64,000 nucleotides of DNA. Origin: Emcibacter nanhaiensis (GTDB lineage: Bacteria; Pseudomonadota; Alphaproteobacteria; Sphingomonadales; Emcibacteraceae). The stretch lies in NCBI RefSeq assembly GCF_006385175.1, contig NZ_VFIY01000018.1, positions 718,242 through 782,241 on the forward strand, read 5' to 3'. Position numbers and translations under genes: made by a program. Under the pieces are notes generated by a model. That model saw nothing but the letters and a program-made list of their open reading frames with translations. It was not told the origin of the DNA and ran no database searches. How positions within the stretch are numbered: position 1 is the first letter of the stretch; every line of letters begins with the position of its first letter. Below are positions 9,150 to 18,297 of the stretch, piece by piece.

Positions 9150-10760
9150 TCACCGCATCAGCGCCCTTGTCGCCCGCCACAGGATCGCCGGCTTTGAGAC
9201 AGAATTATAAACCGGAAGCGGTTGCCGCCCACAGTCGAACAGGCCGTAAACCGCCGTCTGGGCGCAACGTACCGAATATTCCACCGTGAAAACGCAGTCT
9301 GTTGGCACCTCGGCGAACTGGCCGAGAAAAGCAAAATTCTCCGCCCCCTCGGGAATGACCTGCGGCCGGTCGCCCCAGGCACAGGGCATGAACAGGCTGT
9401 CAATAAACGGCATGGCCACCGGGATGCAGTTAACCCTGCCGGCCTCAACCACCGGCGCCATCCTGTCCATGACCCCCAGATGCCGCCACAGTTCCTCGAG
9501 CATCTCCCGGCCGCTGCAGTCGGACATTTTTTTCGGCACGTAATTGCCCTCCCGGTCCGCATAGAGGCCGTAGCCCCAGAAGGTTTTGACATGGTCCGGC
9601 TGGTTGGGGAAATGGGGCTGGCGCGGGATAACGAAGGACATCAGCCAGTTGGAATCGGTCAGGGTCACAAGCCCGCCGGTGCCGTCCACATTGCCGGAGA
9701 ATTTTTCCATATAGTCGTGGAAGCTGCTGTCCTTCAGGGTGGCGGTGAAACTGTACCATTTCTGCAGGTCGATCCGGTCGCTGAAAACCCCCGGATTGCC
9801 GAATGAAATGTCCCTTGCCGCCAGCTTTTCCCACAACTGCCAGGACCCGGACTCCGCCTTGCCCTTCAACGTTGCCGCTGTGGTCCAGGAGCCCGTATCA
9901 CTGCTTTCGGTGATGGAGCCATTGGTGATAAAGACATAGTCTTCCTCGCCGAGAGGAATGATCTCTTCCGCCCCCTTCTCTCGTTGCACCGTGAGGGCCG
10001 TAGCCCGCTTACGCTCATTGTCAAAGGAAAAGTCCACATCCGTGACCCGGCAGCCCATGTCAAACTGCACGCCCCGGTCCTTCAGAAAGCGTTGCAGCGG
10101 CAGCACCACCGAATGATACTGGTTATATTTGGTCCGCATCACCCCGCCGAGACGCGGCAAGCCCTCCACCAGATGAATAAAACGTCGCATATAGCGCCGC
10201 ATGGCAGCCAGGCTGCTCCATCTCTGAAAGGCAAACATGCTGCTCCACAGCAGCCAGAAGTTGGTTTCGAAAAAATGCTCAAGGAACCATTCCTCGATGG
10301 TCACATTGTCGAGCAGGTTTTCGGGGGTGAGAAACAGCCGCAGCAGGTCCCAGCGGTCCCGTAACGACAGGCCGAAGGAGGTGAGGTCAACCTTCTGTCC
10401 GCCCCGCAGCAGCCGGGCCCGGGCGTTGGACACAAAGCGCTCATTGAAGGCAAACGTCTCTTCGGTGACACTGATATCGGGATTGTCATATGAGGGAACC
10501 CCGGACAGCAGGTCCCAGTAGCAGACGAAATGTTCCTCGTGCATGCGTCCGCCCCGGATCAGGAAGCCGCTGTCCACATCACCGCCGCCGTCCAGGGAAC
10601 CGCCGGCGATCCGGTCCTGCTCGAGAATATGGATATTGCCGCCCGGCACCCCGGCGTCACGGATCAGATAGACGGCAGACGCCAGCGAAGCAATGCCGCT
10701 GCCGACCAGATATATTTTTGAATTCTCAGAAACTTTATAGCCCATGACCCGTATATCCAT
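9150..10760 (-). CDS. ohyA: Oleate hydratase (MCRA family)
   Basis: A 536-residue FAD protein that would hydrate cis-9 fatty acids to 10-hydroxy fatty acids. It has an N-terminal dinucleotide motif (YLVGSGIASLASAVYLIRDAG), ILEQD for ribose binding, and family blocks such as HFVCYWDLLSG and FWGYGLYADREGNYVPKKM. The RGGR motif is followed by Met73, where most family members have the catalytic Glu; a like substitution is recalled for a Rhodococcus oleate hydratase. The start could also be the ATG at 10745; neither has a strong ribosome-binding site. A TATAAT-like -10 reads leftward at 10792-10787. It is transcribed toward the mdlC-like gene, 111 bases away. Confidence 0.92.
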   Translation of the reverse strand: MDIRVMGYKVSENSKIYLVGSGIASLASAVYLIRDAGVPGGNIHILEQDRIAGGSLDGGGDVDSGFLIRGGRMHEEHFVCYWDLLSGVPSYDNPDISVTEETFAFNERFVSNARARLLRGGQKVDLTSFGLSLRDRWDLLRLFLTPENLLDNVTIEEWFLEHFFETNFWLLWSSMFAFQRWSSLAAMRRYMRRFIHLVEGLPRLGGVMRTKYNQYHSVVLPLQRFLKDRGVQFDMGCRVTDVDFSFDNERKRATALTVQREKGAEEIIPLGEEDYVFITNGSITESSDTGSWTTAATLKGKAESGSWQLWEKLAARDISFGNPGVFSDRIDLQKWYSFTATLKDSSFHDYMEKFSGNVDGTGGLVTLTDSNWLMSFVIPRQPHFPNQPDHVKTFWGYGLYADREGNYVPKKMSDCSGREMLEELWRHLGVMDRMAPVVEAGRVNCIPVAMPFIDSLFMPCAWGDRPQVIPEGAENFAFLGQFAEVPTDCVFTVEYSVRCAQTAVYGLFDCGRQPLPVYNSVSKPAILWRATRALMR

Positions 10761-10839
10761 CTGGACAAGCCGCGTAATCCTGTCCGATTATACAGGCAGA
10801 ATTGATTTTTGCCATTCATCCGGAAAAGGAACGGGCGAA

Positions 10840-11133
10840 ATGACCACAGACCCCGAAAACAGAAAATGGTCCGGGAAGGTGACCCGGGAAAGCCATGCCC
10901 TCGATCTGGAGGAAGGGGTATTCACCTGGCAGGACCCGAAAAAAATCGCCGCATCCCTCAAGCGCTCGGCCGAGGAGAGCACACAGCGCAAGGGCACGCC
11001 GTTCCAGTCGGCCATGTCCATGCTGAATTTCTACATCAACCGGGCCGGCAGCAAGCTTGACCCCAAACAAAAGCAAATCCTCGAGCTGGCGAAAGAAGAG
11101 CTGCGACGGCTGTTTGGAAAGGAAAAGAGATGA
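10840..11133 (+). CDS. DUF3175 domain protein
   Basis: A 97-residue soluble protein matching the DUF3175 family pattern: KWSGKVTRESHALDLEEGVF, then DPKKIAASLKRSAE, SAMSMLNFYINRAG and a basic C-terminus. Its function is unknown. The start at 10840 is chosen because AAAAGGA sits just upstream; the frame stays open further 5' but would overlap the divergent oleate hydratase gene. Its stop overlaps the ATG of the next gene (ATGA), so the two are likely co-translated. Confidence 0.85.
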   Translation: MTTDPENRKWSGKVTRESHALDLEEGVFTWQDPKKIAASLKRSAEESTQRKGTPFQSAMSMLNFYINRAGSKLDPKQKQILELAKEELRRLFGKEKR

Positions 11134-12065
11134 TCCGGACTCTTCCGCTGTCGGCGTCTCTGGAAACCACCGTTCAACGCCATATCGCGGCTGAACAGCT
11201 GCCGCCGGACTTTGACGCAACGGTCAGGCGCTATTATCTGCCTGTCGCCGAAAGAATTGCCGCGTTGCAGAACCGCCTGGGTCGCCCGCTGGTGGTCGGC
11301 GTTAACGGCGCCCAGGGCAGCGGCAAGTCGACCCTGTCGGCGTTCCTGAAACTGATCCTCGAGAACAACCATGACCTGCGCACGGTGGTGATCTCCATCG
11401 ATGACCTTTACCTGACCCGGGCAGAGCGGGAACAGCTGGCCCGGGACATCCACCCCCTGTTAGTCACCCGCGGGGTGCCCGGCACCCACGATGTGGGTCT
11501 CGGCATCCAAACCATCACCAAGCTTCTGAACGCAAAAGAAGACGACGTCACCCTCATCCCCCGCTTTGACAAGGCCCGGGACGACCGCTGTCCGCAGGAA
11601 GACTGGGACCGCTTCAAAGGCCGGGCCGATATCGTGATCCTGGAGGGCTGGTGTGTCGGCGCCCGGCCCCAGCCTGACGAAGACCTGGCAAATCCGGTCA
11701 ATGACCTGGAACGCAATGAAGACCCGGCCGGCGCCTGGCGCCGCCATGTGAACAACCAACTTAAAGGCCCGTACCGGGAGCTGTTTGGACTGCTTGACTA
11801 TCTGGTGATGCTGCTGGTGCCGTCGTTCGACTGTGTGCTGGATTTCCGGCTGAAACAGGAACGGAAGCTGGCCCACAAGCTCGAAACCACCGGCGTTAAA
11901 GCTGAAAACCTAAAACTGATGGACGAGGCCGCCATCCACCGTTTCATCATGCATTATGAGCGGCTGACCAGGTTCATGCTTACCGACCTGCCCGCCATTG
12001 CGGATGCGCTGCTGGAGGTGGATGCTGATCACAGCGTGACGGGACTGAGCTTCAAAGACTCCTGA
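11130..12065 (+). CDS. P-loop kinase, D-glycerate 3-kinase-like
   Basis: A 311-residue P-loop kinase resembling plant/fungal-type D-glycerate 3-kinase (GLYK/Tda10) and uncharacterised bacterial relatives. Walker A is GVNGAQGSGKST (about residues 57-68), followed by SIDDLYLTRAER, PRFDKARDDR and the Walker-B-like ILEGWCVGARP. If correct it makes 3-phosphoglycerate from D-glycerate and ATP. The substrate is inferred from family only; no other glycerate gene is close. It overlaps the DUF3175 gene by 4 bases and converges on the pilus operon. Confidence 0.8.
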   Translation: MIRTLPLSASLETTVQRHIAAEQLPPDFDATVRRYYLPVAERIAALQNRLGRPLVVGVNGAQGSGKSTLSAFLKLILENNHDLRTVVISIDDLYLTRAEREQLARDIHPLLVTRGVPGTHDVGLGIQTITKLLNAKEDDVTLIPRFDKARDDRCPQEDWDRFKGRADIVILEGWCVGARPQPDEDLANPVNDLERNEDPAGAWRRHVNNQLKGPYRELFGLLDYLVMLLVPSFDCVLDFRLKQERKLAHKLETTGVKAENLKLMDEAAIHRFIMHYERLTRFMLTDLPAIADALLEVDADHSVTGLSFKDS

Positions 12066-12093
12066 ATTGTTGGTCCAGGCCCTACCCTGGTGT

Positions 12094-12579
12094 TCAATAG
12101 GTAACCGTCACGGTTAACGTGTCTGAATAAAAACCGGGCGGCGTAACTTGTCCCCCGGGAATACGGCCATAAACAGGATAGTTTTTCGTCACAGGAATAA
12201 GAATTTCAAGGGGGTACCCGTCGGCAATAACCGTGGTGCCTGACGTACCGTCACCCCAGATCTGGGTCCGTGCGGCGTCCGCATAGAGATTATAGTGCAG
12301 CGTGTCCGCGCCGTTGGACATATGGCGGTTGGTCATGTCTGCGGAAAGGCCCCCATCCGCCTCGACGGTATAGTTGAAGTTCACACCGACTACCAGAGCG
12401 CTGCATGTCACTTCCACGTTACTGGCTGCATCCAGGCTTCCCGCCAGAAAATCATAGGTGCCGAAAGTCACATCGTCGACACTGACCGAACAGGTGCACC
12501 CGAGACCGATACAGGCCTTTGCAGGAGTAAAGGAAAAAAGCGCAAACAGCAAAGCCGCTGCGGCAAGAATTCTGAACAT
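12094..12579 (-). CDS. Spore coat U (SCPU) pilin subunit, last gene of pilus operon
   Basis: A 161-residue secreted protein: signal peptide (FRILAAAALLFALFSFTPAKA), then one SCPU domain with CTCSVSVDDVTFGTYDFLAG near the N-terminus and SDTLTVTVTY at the end. This is the fold of archaic (Csu-type) chaperone-usher pilins, which assemble by donor-strand exchange. It lies 14 bases after the usher gene. Its place at the end of the operon suggests a minor or tip subunit, but it has one domain, whereas known archaic tip adhesins have two. Confidence 0.87.
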   Translation of the reverse strand: MFRILAAAALLFALFSFTPAKACIGLGCTCSVSVDDVTFGTYDFLAGSLDAASNVEVTCSALVVGVNFNYTVEADGGLSADMTNRHMSNGADTLHYNLYADAARTQIWGDGTSGTTVIADGYPLEILIPVTKNYPVYGRIPGGQVTPPGFYSDTLTVTVTY

Positions 12580-12593
12580 CGCGTCTCTTCTCC

Positions 12594-14930
12594 TTAAGTC
12601 GGTTTGGTAACCCGGCAGGTCACGGTTTTAAGTAGTTGTCCCGGCTTCACTCCCGGATCGACTTTTAAGTCAAATTCACAGGTTCGTGAGGATATCATCG
12701 CCAAAAACCGGTATCGACCGGCCGGATATCTCACGTTCAGCCTTCCCCGGCGGCCAATCACAAAATTCTTGCCCGTATTGCCGAGCACCCTGGTGCCGAA
12801 GGGAAGCCATTCACCCTCCTCATCCTGAACGACAACGATAAAGGAAAGATAAATATCCCGGCTGAAATCGACACCAACGCCGGCTTCCCGGTGAGGCACA
12901 ACAATTTTTTCGTAGGTGTCCAGATATTGGCCGGGCGGGATATCCCGGGACTCAATGGCGATCCTGTTTCTTTCAAAGGGGCGCAAGTCGGTAATCAGCA
13001 ACCTGCCGTTATCATCCAGACGACCCACATATTGCGAGTCATGATATACCCTGGCCTTGCCGATTTCGGGGGCTTTAACCACACCATAGCTGCCCGTGAT
13101 ATAGCGGGCGGCCTTCACGGCGCCGTCCCAGAACACGACGCCGCCCCGGGCATTGGCCCGTACTGTTGTGGCGTCCGGCCGGTCGCTGACACCCAGATCA
13201 AAATCGCCAATTCCCGTTCGCCGGAGCAGTACCGCTTCTGCGTTCGGCGTTGTTCCCCGGGTCACTTCCGCCCGATAGCCCCAGCCTTCGGTGCGCTTTG
13301 GTGTACGATGCGCCAGCAAGCTGGCGCGTTCTCCGGATTTTGAATGCTGATAGGACGCGCCCAGATGCTGTCGCCCCCCAAGGGGCAGGGACAGAAACAT
13401 GCCCACAAGCGTATCCTTCCGGAGGCCGAAAGCCTGCCGAAGCGTAAAGCTCAGATTGATTCTGCGGGCCAGGTCCACATTCAGGTTTCCGTTAACGACA
13501 TGTTCCGCTTCAAGGCCCGGCCTCTTGTTGCGGATAAAGCTGCCGGAAAATCCGAAACGACTGTCAAACCGCTTGCTCAGCCGAGCCTGAAGGCGGTGAC
13601 TGAAAGCCCCGAAATCGCTGCGGTCGGAGGGGAGTTTGAATTTCCGGGAACGCCATTCCCCGTAAGCTGCAAATCCCCAGTCCAGGTCATACCGTTCGTA
13701 GCCCACCGAAAACATGCTATCCACATCCCCGTCGCCCAGCGACAGGGCACTGCTGACATGAACAACCCCCCCGACAGGCGGCATCAGCAACAGGCCGACC
13801 CCCGTTACCAGACGATCCTCTCCCGCTTCTGTATATAATTCAATGGTTTTAAGATTATCCAGACCATGTCGGAACCGGCCGGAAACCACTATTTCTCCAT
13901 AGTTAAAACTGTCCAGCCCGTAGTTTTGCCGCAGCACCCCCACCTGAAGGCTGAACTTGGTCAATCCCTGCTTCAGAAGCTGCGGAGCAATATAGAAGCT
14001 TTGCACAAACACCTTCTCGCGGCCCAGCAGGTCCTTGACGTTCATTTGCAACTGACCTCCCCCTGTAATAAGAGGGAGCTCACCGGTTTCAAAGGGCCCC
14101 TGCTGAACCACCCCGGAGCCGAACTGAACGCCGTTAAGATAGAGATCCACAACCGACGGCAGGGTGGCATCACCGGTTATGTTGGGCAAAGGATAGGTAA
14201 TGTAGCCGGGCTGCAGGCTATGGTCGGTACCGAACATGACGCCCAGAAAACGATAGGGATTCGCCCAACCCGCAGCGTCGGAGATGCTGTCGCCTATGAC
14301 AAGTTTGTGTGGGCCGGACGGCCATTCCCTGATCCAGGATGTTTCCAGCCGCACGAATTCACTTTGGCCCGCTCCCTCCGCCAGAATTCCTTCTGCCTTC
14401 CAGCGGGATTTATTCAAGCCTCCGCCCGCCTGCAGATAGCCCCGGAAAAATTCATTTCCATTATCGCTGGCCTGAAAGACCAGATCATAATTAAAATAAG
14501 CGCCCTCAATGGCGCCCGGCTCGGGGCGGTCCCGCAATCCAAAGCGACGATCCCCCAGATTCAATGTATTTTTCTCGAAGCACCCCGGCGGGCATTCCAC
14601 ATACAAGCGGGGGGATTCCAGGCGATAGTCCAAGCCCTCGAAATTTGACAGGGCGTAATATTCAATATTGTTGCGGACAACGGCCGGACCCTGCGGGATA
14701 AGGCCCAGTGAGGAAAGGCTGTCTGACGACAGGAGCAAACGATCCTCCTGCACAAGAAGCGGGGAGATTGACTCGGTATCGGCCCCGTTCAACCAGATAT
14801 TGACCATTATATATTTCATCGCCACCCTTTCCTTTGCACAAAGCGGCCCCGGGACGGCAAAAAAAAACAGCACCGCGCAACAGGCAAAGAGCAGGTATTT
14901 TTGTTCAGGGCGAGGGAGGAACAGAGGCAT
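12594..14930 (-). CDS. Outer-membrane fimbrial usher
   Basis: A 778-residue PapC/FimD-family usher that forms the outer-membrane pore for pilus assembly. After a signal peptide ending near GPLCA come the N-terminal periplasmic domain (IMVNIWLNG...LLSSDSLSSLGLIP), a long beta-barrel with a plug, and C-terminal domains (VGRLDDNGRLLITDLRPFERN...). The 14930 ATG is chosen because it places the signal peptide at the N-terminus. It overlaps the end of the chaperone gene by 26 bases and has no obvious ribosome-binding site, so coupling is likely. Confidence 0.92.
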   Translation of the reverse strand: MPLFLPRPEQKYLLFACCAVLFFFAVPGPLCAKERVAMKYIMVNIWLNGADTESISPLLVQEDRLLLSSDSLSSLGLIPQGPAVVRNNIEYYALSNFEGLDYRLESPRLYVECPPGCFEKNTLNLGDRRFGLRDRPEPGAIEGAYFNYDLVFQASDNGNEFFRGYLQAGGGLNKSRWKAEGILAEGAGQSEFVRLETSWIREWPSGPHKLVIGDSISDAAGWANPYRFLGVMFGTDHSLQPGYITYPLPNITGDATLPSVVDLYLNGVQFGSGVVQQGPFETGELPLITGGGQLQMNVKDLLGREKVFVQSFYIAPQLLKQGLTKFSLQVGVLRQNYGLDSFNYGEIVVSGRFRHGLDNLKTIELYTEAGEDRLVTGVGLLLMPPVGGVVHVSSALSLGDGDVDSMFSVGYERYDLDWGFAAYGEWRSRKFKLPSDRSDFGAFSHRLQARLSKRFDSRFGFSGSFIRNKRPGLEAEHVVNGNLNVDLARRINLSFTLRQAFGLRKDTLVGMFLSLPLGGRQHLGASYQHSKSGERASLLAHRTPKRTEGWGYRAEVTRGTTPNAEAVLLRRTGIGDFDLGVSDRPDATTVRANARGGVVFWDGAVKAARYITGSYGVVKAPEIGKARVYHDSQYVGRLDDNGRLLITDLRPFERNRIAIESRDIPPGQYLDTYEKIVVPHREAGVGVDFSRDIYLSFIVVVQDEEGEWLPFGTRVLGNTGKNFVIGRRGRLNVRYPAGRYRFLAMISSRTCEFDLKVDPGVKPGQLLKTVTCRVTKPT

Positions 14931-15711
14931 GGGAGGAAACTTTATCCGGTTTTTCCCCCAGCGGGGATAGATCGAGATCCCTGGAGTGAAGGGCCTCGGG
15001 TGTCCCGCCCCAGAGATAGTCAAGGGACACAGATCCCGATTTGGGGATGTCCGTTTTGCTGATCACCAAAAGGTCTCCTTTGCCTGGCAGAAGATAGCTG
15101 TTCAGGGGCATTTCCATGTGAGAGGTTCCGTCCGCCTCCCGAAAATACAGCTTTTGCAGCCGGACATAGCGGGCACTTTCATTTTTCAAATAAATCAGGA
15201 CTTTTGTCCCCTCGCCCTTCCTGAGGTCAACGGAAAGACCGGGAGTTCCATTTTCCGACGGAGCGACAAAAATCGGGATTGATATGCTCAGGCTGACCTT
15301 GGCGCCGGTGTGGGGGGCGGCGCCGGGTGTCGGGTCCGAACGCAGTATCATCCGGTAGCTGACTTCCCCGCTTTCCGGTGTCGGCGTCTCAAGCAATCCC
15401 AACAGAATTACCTGGCTTTGCCCGGGCTGGAGAAAAAATATTTCACCGGAAAGAGCAATGGCCTGGGTCGGAAGCAACCGGTCTTCCCCGGCCTCTTGCT
15501 CCCATCGATAGGCCCTGGCTTCCACAATGACTTCATAGGAGGAAGTATTTTTCAGAACCAGCTTTTCGGAAACCTGTCCCCGGGCCAGTTCCACCCGGAC
15601 CGGACTGACCTGAAGACCGCTGGAAAACGCCTGGAGCGGAAGAAATATCCCGGCGACTACCAGGATAGACCATAAGAACCCCAAGAGCTTTCTGTAAGGT
15701 GCCTGCCCCAT
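14905..15711 (-). CDS. Periplasmic pilus chaperone (PapD-like)
   Basis: A 268-residue chaperone with a signal peptide (LLGFLWSILVVAGIFLPLQAFS) and two Ig-like domains. Domain 1 begins LQVSPVRVELARGQVSEKLVLKN and includes the QVILLGLLE and SYRMILRSDP strands; domain 2 runs from LSVDLRKGEG to LDYLWGG. It would hold SCPU pilins and deliver them to the usher. The C-terminal ~30 residues extend past the usual fold and overlap the usher gene. Confidence 0.9.
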   Translation of the reverse strand: MGQAPYRKLLGFLWSILVVAGIFLPLQAFSSGLQVSPVRVELARGQVSEKLVLKNTSSYEVIVEARAYRWEQEAGEDRLLPTQAIALSGEIFFLQPGQSQVILLGLLETPTPESGEVSYRMILRSDPTPGAAPHTGAKVSLSISIPIFVAPSENGTPGLSVDLRKGEGTKVLIYLKNESARYVRLQKLYFREADGTSHMEMPLNSYLLPGKGDLLVISKTDIPKSGSVSLDYLWGGTPEALHSRDLDLSPLGEKPDKVSSHASVPPSP

Positions 15712-15727
15712 TCCTGACCCTTGATCC

Positions 15728-16234
15728 CTAGAATGTCACAGTGACGGTTATTGTATCTGAATAACTGCCTGTGGGGACAGACTGACTGGCGTTGATCAGT
15801 CCATAAACAGTGAAATTTTGTGCAGCTCCGGTCCCGGAAGAGGAGAGCGTGTCCACACCGGTGGTTTCACCCCAGACCGTTGTATGGGACACATCGCTGT
15901 AGAGGCTGTACGACAAAGTATTGCCTCCATTGGTCATCTTGCGGGTTGTTACGGTCGCCCCGGCCCCCAAACCGGCATCAAGACCGATTTCATAGGCTGT
16001 TCCGGAAGAACAGGTCACCGACACCGTGGTCGAGCCGGCAATGGCTGTTCCCGCAACTATGTCGTAATCCCCAAAGGCAAGGTCACTGGCGGAGACCCCG
16101 CAAGAGGAAATGACGGTTGATGTCACCTGAAAGGTGGTAGTAGCGGTATCTGCTTTTACCGGTGTACAGAATATAATACTGATAAAGAGTACACTGATTA
16201 GTTTAAGGGCATCCCCAAATGTCCGATGCATCAA
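15728..16234 (-). CDS. Spore coat U (SCPU) major pilin, first gene of pilus operon
   Basis: A 168-residue SCPU-domain protein with a signal peptide ending near PVKA. The first strand is TTTFQVTSTVISSCGVSASDLAFGDYD, with the second cysteine in VTCSSGTAYEIGLDAG; the end is SDTITVTVTF. First position in the operon suggests the major pilin. AGGGA precedes the ATG, and a candidate promoter lies just upstream. Confidence 0.88.
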   Translation of the reverse strand: MMHRTFGDALKLISVLFISIIFCTPVKADTATTTFQVTSTVISSCGVSASDLAFGDYDIVAGTAIAGSTTVSVTCSSGTAYEIGLDAGLGAGATVTTRKMTNGGNTLSYSLYSDVSHTTVWGETTGVDTLSSSGTGAAQNFTVYGLINASQSVPTGSYSDTITVTVTF

Positions 16235-16253
16235 TTTTCCCTTTTTTCATTTA

Positions 16254-16282
16254 CCTATATTTTAAAGCCACTTGCTATCCAA
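16254..16282 (-). promoter_or_regulatory. Candidate sigma-70 promoter for the pilus operon
   Basis: Read leftward, TTGGAT (16282-16277) and TATAGG (16259-16254) are separated by 17 bases. This would start transcription shortly before the SCPU gene at 16234. It is a pattern match only. Confidence 0.4.
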
Positions 16283-16448
16283 GGTTGTTTCAACTCTCAT
16301 TACCCAAATTCAACTTAATACTCGCGTTTATGTTTTCCGCGTAGCCCCCCACGTCAATGAGAATCCCAGTTGCAAATGAGGGGGCAAATAAGCACTTTTA
16401 AACAAGCACTTAATAAACTTTACTCTAACTGTATGTACGGAAGACTGG

Positions 16449-16477
16449 TTGACTATTAACAACACCTAATTTAGGTA
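16449..16477 (+). promoter_or_regulatory. Candidate sigma-70 promoter upstream of the MATE gene
   Basis: Reading rightward, TTGACT at 16449-16454 and TAGGTA at 16472-16477 are separated by 17 bases. A perfect palindrome CCTAATTTAGG overlaps the -10 side. It could drive the MATE gene with a roughly 320-base leader. Confidence 0.35.
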
Positions 16478-16804
16478 GATTACATATTAAAGGTAAATAA
16501 AATGTTAATTATATACCAGAGGTTGCTACGTCATTATTTCGACCCCATACCGACCCGCACGGAAAAGGTTGACGACAGCGCTGTGGCACCGGTACGCACC
16601 GCCCGCCGCGAGCGAACATTTCAATTGACATTTTCCCGCCGTTTATATATCGAACAGGGAAGGTTCCGGACACCTGCCGCTCGCAGACTGCCAGGTCACG
16701 GTAAAGTCCGGCTCTGACGATTTTCTCACCCTTTGTGCATTTCGTGCGGGTGGCAAGGCGAGCTCCCTCTTCCAGATTGAAATGCCTGAAACAAGGAGAT
16801 TGGG

Positions 16805-18235
16805 ATGTCGTCGGATTCCTTCAACAATAGTTTCGTCCGTGGCCCGCTGGGCGCCGTCTTCGCCAAGACCGCGCTGCCCATTATATTCGTGATGAGCATG
16901 AACGGACTGCTCACTGTCGTCGATGCGATTTTCCTGGGGGTGTATGTCGGTGCGGACGCCCTCGGGGCCGTCACGCTGATGTTCCCCCTCTATATGCTGA
17001 TCGTAGCCCTGGCCACGCTGGTCGCCAGCGGCATGTCCAGCATCATCGCCCGCCACCTTGGCGCACAGCACTACGAAGAGGCGCGTGGCGTCTTTGCCGG
17101 CGCCCATGGCCTGGCGCTTGCGGTGAGCGCCGGTTTTATCCTGTTGTTTCTGCTGCTGGGGGACCAGGTCACTCTTCTCGCGGCCAACGGATCCGCATCG
17201 CTGGCGGAAATGGGGCATACCTATCTCGCCATTACCGTGATCGCCTCGCCGGTCCTGTTCCTGCTGTCGATAAATTCCGACGCCCTGCGCAACGAGGGCC
17301 GCGCCGGTTTTATGGCGGCCATGAGTCTGCTCGTATCGCTGGTCAACATCGGCTTCAATTATGTCCTGATCGTCGTATTCGACCTGGGCGTGGCCGGTTC
17401 CGCTTACGGCACCGTGGCGGCGCAGTTGCTGGCCTTATCCATTATTTTCATCTTTCGCCTGCGCGGGCGGACGGAGTTGAGGCCGAATGCCTTCGTTCAG
17501 CATCGTCTCACCGCCCACTGGCGCCGCATACTCGCCCTCGGAGCGCCCCAGAGCCTGAATTTCCTGGGCATGGCCCTCGGCTCCACAGCGATCCTTACCG
17601 CCCTGCAAATGGTGGCCGGCAGCAACTATGAGACGACCATATCGGCCTACGGCATTATCTCCCGCGTCATGACCTTCACCTTTCTGCCGCTGCTCGGGAT
17701 CAGTCAGGCAATGCAGTCGATTACCGGCAACAATTACGGGGCCGGATTGTGGCAACGTTCCAATGACAGCCTGCGGCTGGCGATCATGATTTCCTTTGTC
17801 TATTGCCTTGTCAGTGAAATCATTCTGGTCAACCTTGCCGGACCGATCGGCCGCCTGTTCGTCGACAATACTGCCGTGGCGGGTGAAGTGGCCCGGATCA
17901 TGCCGGTCATGGCCACCATGTTTTTCGCCGCCGGCCCCCTGATCATCATCGCCACCTATTTCCAGGCGATTGGCGATGCAGGCCGGGCGGCGGTCCTCGG
18001 CCTTGCCAAACCGTATCTCTTCGCCCTGCCGCTGATCTTTCTTCTTGCCCTGACCATGGGAGAAAAAGGCATCTGGATGGCCAGCCCGGTCGCTGAGCTG
18101 TTATTACTCGGACTGACAACACTGATTCTGGCGGGAAATGCGCGACAACAAGCCTTTAGATGGGGCCTGTTCAGGCCGGAGGGTGAAAAAAGCGAGGTTC
18201 CTGCGAACGCGTCATCAGGAAGCAAAGGGCTCTGA
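16805..18235 (+). CDS. MATE family efflux transporter
   Basis: A 476-residue integral membrane protein with about 12 hydrophobic segments in two similar halves, typical of MATE (NorM/DinF-type) cation-coupled drug exporters. Both halves start with the same kind of segment (LGAVFAKTALPIIFVMSMNG and LALGAPQSLNFLGMALGST). AAGGAG stands 6 bases before the ATG. The substrate is unknown. The last ~65 bases coding for its C-terminal region have an imperfect second copy after the following gene. Confidence 0.92.
   Translation: MSSDSFNNSFVRGPLGAVFAKTALPIIFVMSMNGLLTVVDAIFLGVYVGADALGAVTLMFPLYMLIVALATLVASGMSSIIARHLGAQHYEEARGVFAGAHGLALAVSAGFILLFLLLGDQVTLLAANGSASLAEMGHTYLAITVIASPVLFLLSINSDALRNEGRAGFMAAMSLLVSLVNIGFNYVLIVVFDLGVAGSAYGTVAAQLLALSIIFIFRLRGRTELRPNAFVQHRLTAHWRRILALGAPQSLNFLGMALGSTAILTALQMVAGSNYETTISAYGIISRVMTFTFLPLLGISQAMQSITGNNYGAGLWQRSNDSLRLAIMISFVYCLVSEIILVNLAGPIGRLFVDNTAVAGEVARIMPVMATMFFAAGPLIIIATYFQAIGDAGRAAVLGLAKPYLFALPLIFLLALTMGEKGIWMASPVAELLLLGLTTLILAGNARQQAFRWGLFRPEGEKSEVPANASSGSKGL
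18111..18174 (+). repeat. Imperfect direct repeat, copy 1 (inside MATE 3' end)
   Basis: About 64 bases within the MATE coding region, starting gactgacaacactgattc, recur at 19471-19533 with roughly ten mismatches and one gap. The two copies flank the esterase gene. Confidence 0.85.
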
Positions 18236-18297
18236 CTCCATTAACCGGTCAGCAGAAAATAGTGAAAACAATAAATTACAGCGAGGGATTCAAAACT

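Larger units (their letters stand above)
16235..16804. other. Intergenic region between pilus operon and MATE gene
   Basis: This is 570 bases between divergent units. The left half is AT-rich and carries candidate promoters in both directions. It also has two neighbouring AAGCACTT copies at 16390 and 16404. A 71-codon rightward frame at 16502-16717 has an AAAGG before its ATG but no recognisable protein features, so it is not called as a gene. Confidence 0.6.

Noticed and set aside
12075..12090. A small ccagg/cctgg stem between the glycerate-kinase-like and pilin genes
   Set aside because: It has only five base pairs and no T-run, too weak to call a terminator.
16390..16418. Two close copies of AAGCACTT followed by TAAAC
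   Set aside because: They are short and AT-rich with no clear promoter relation; not strong enough to call a regulatory repeat.
16502..16717. A 71-codon frame with AAAGG upstream of its ATG
   Set aside because: It is basic and of low complexity, with no protein-like pattern, and more likely part of the MATE leader.
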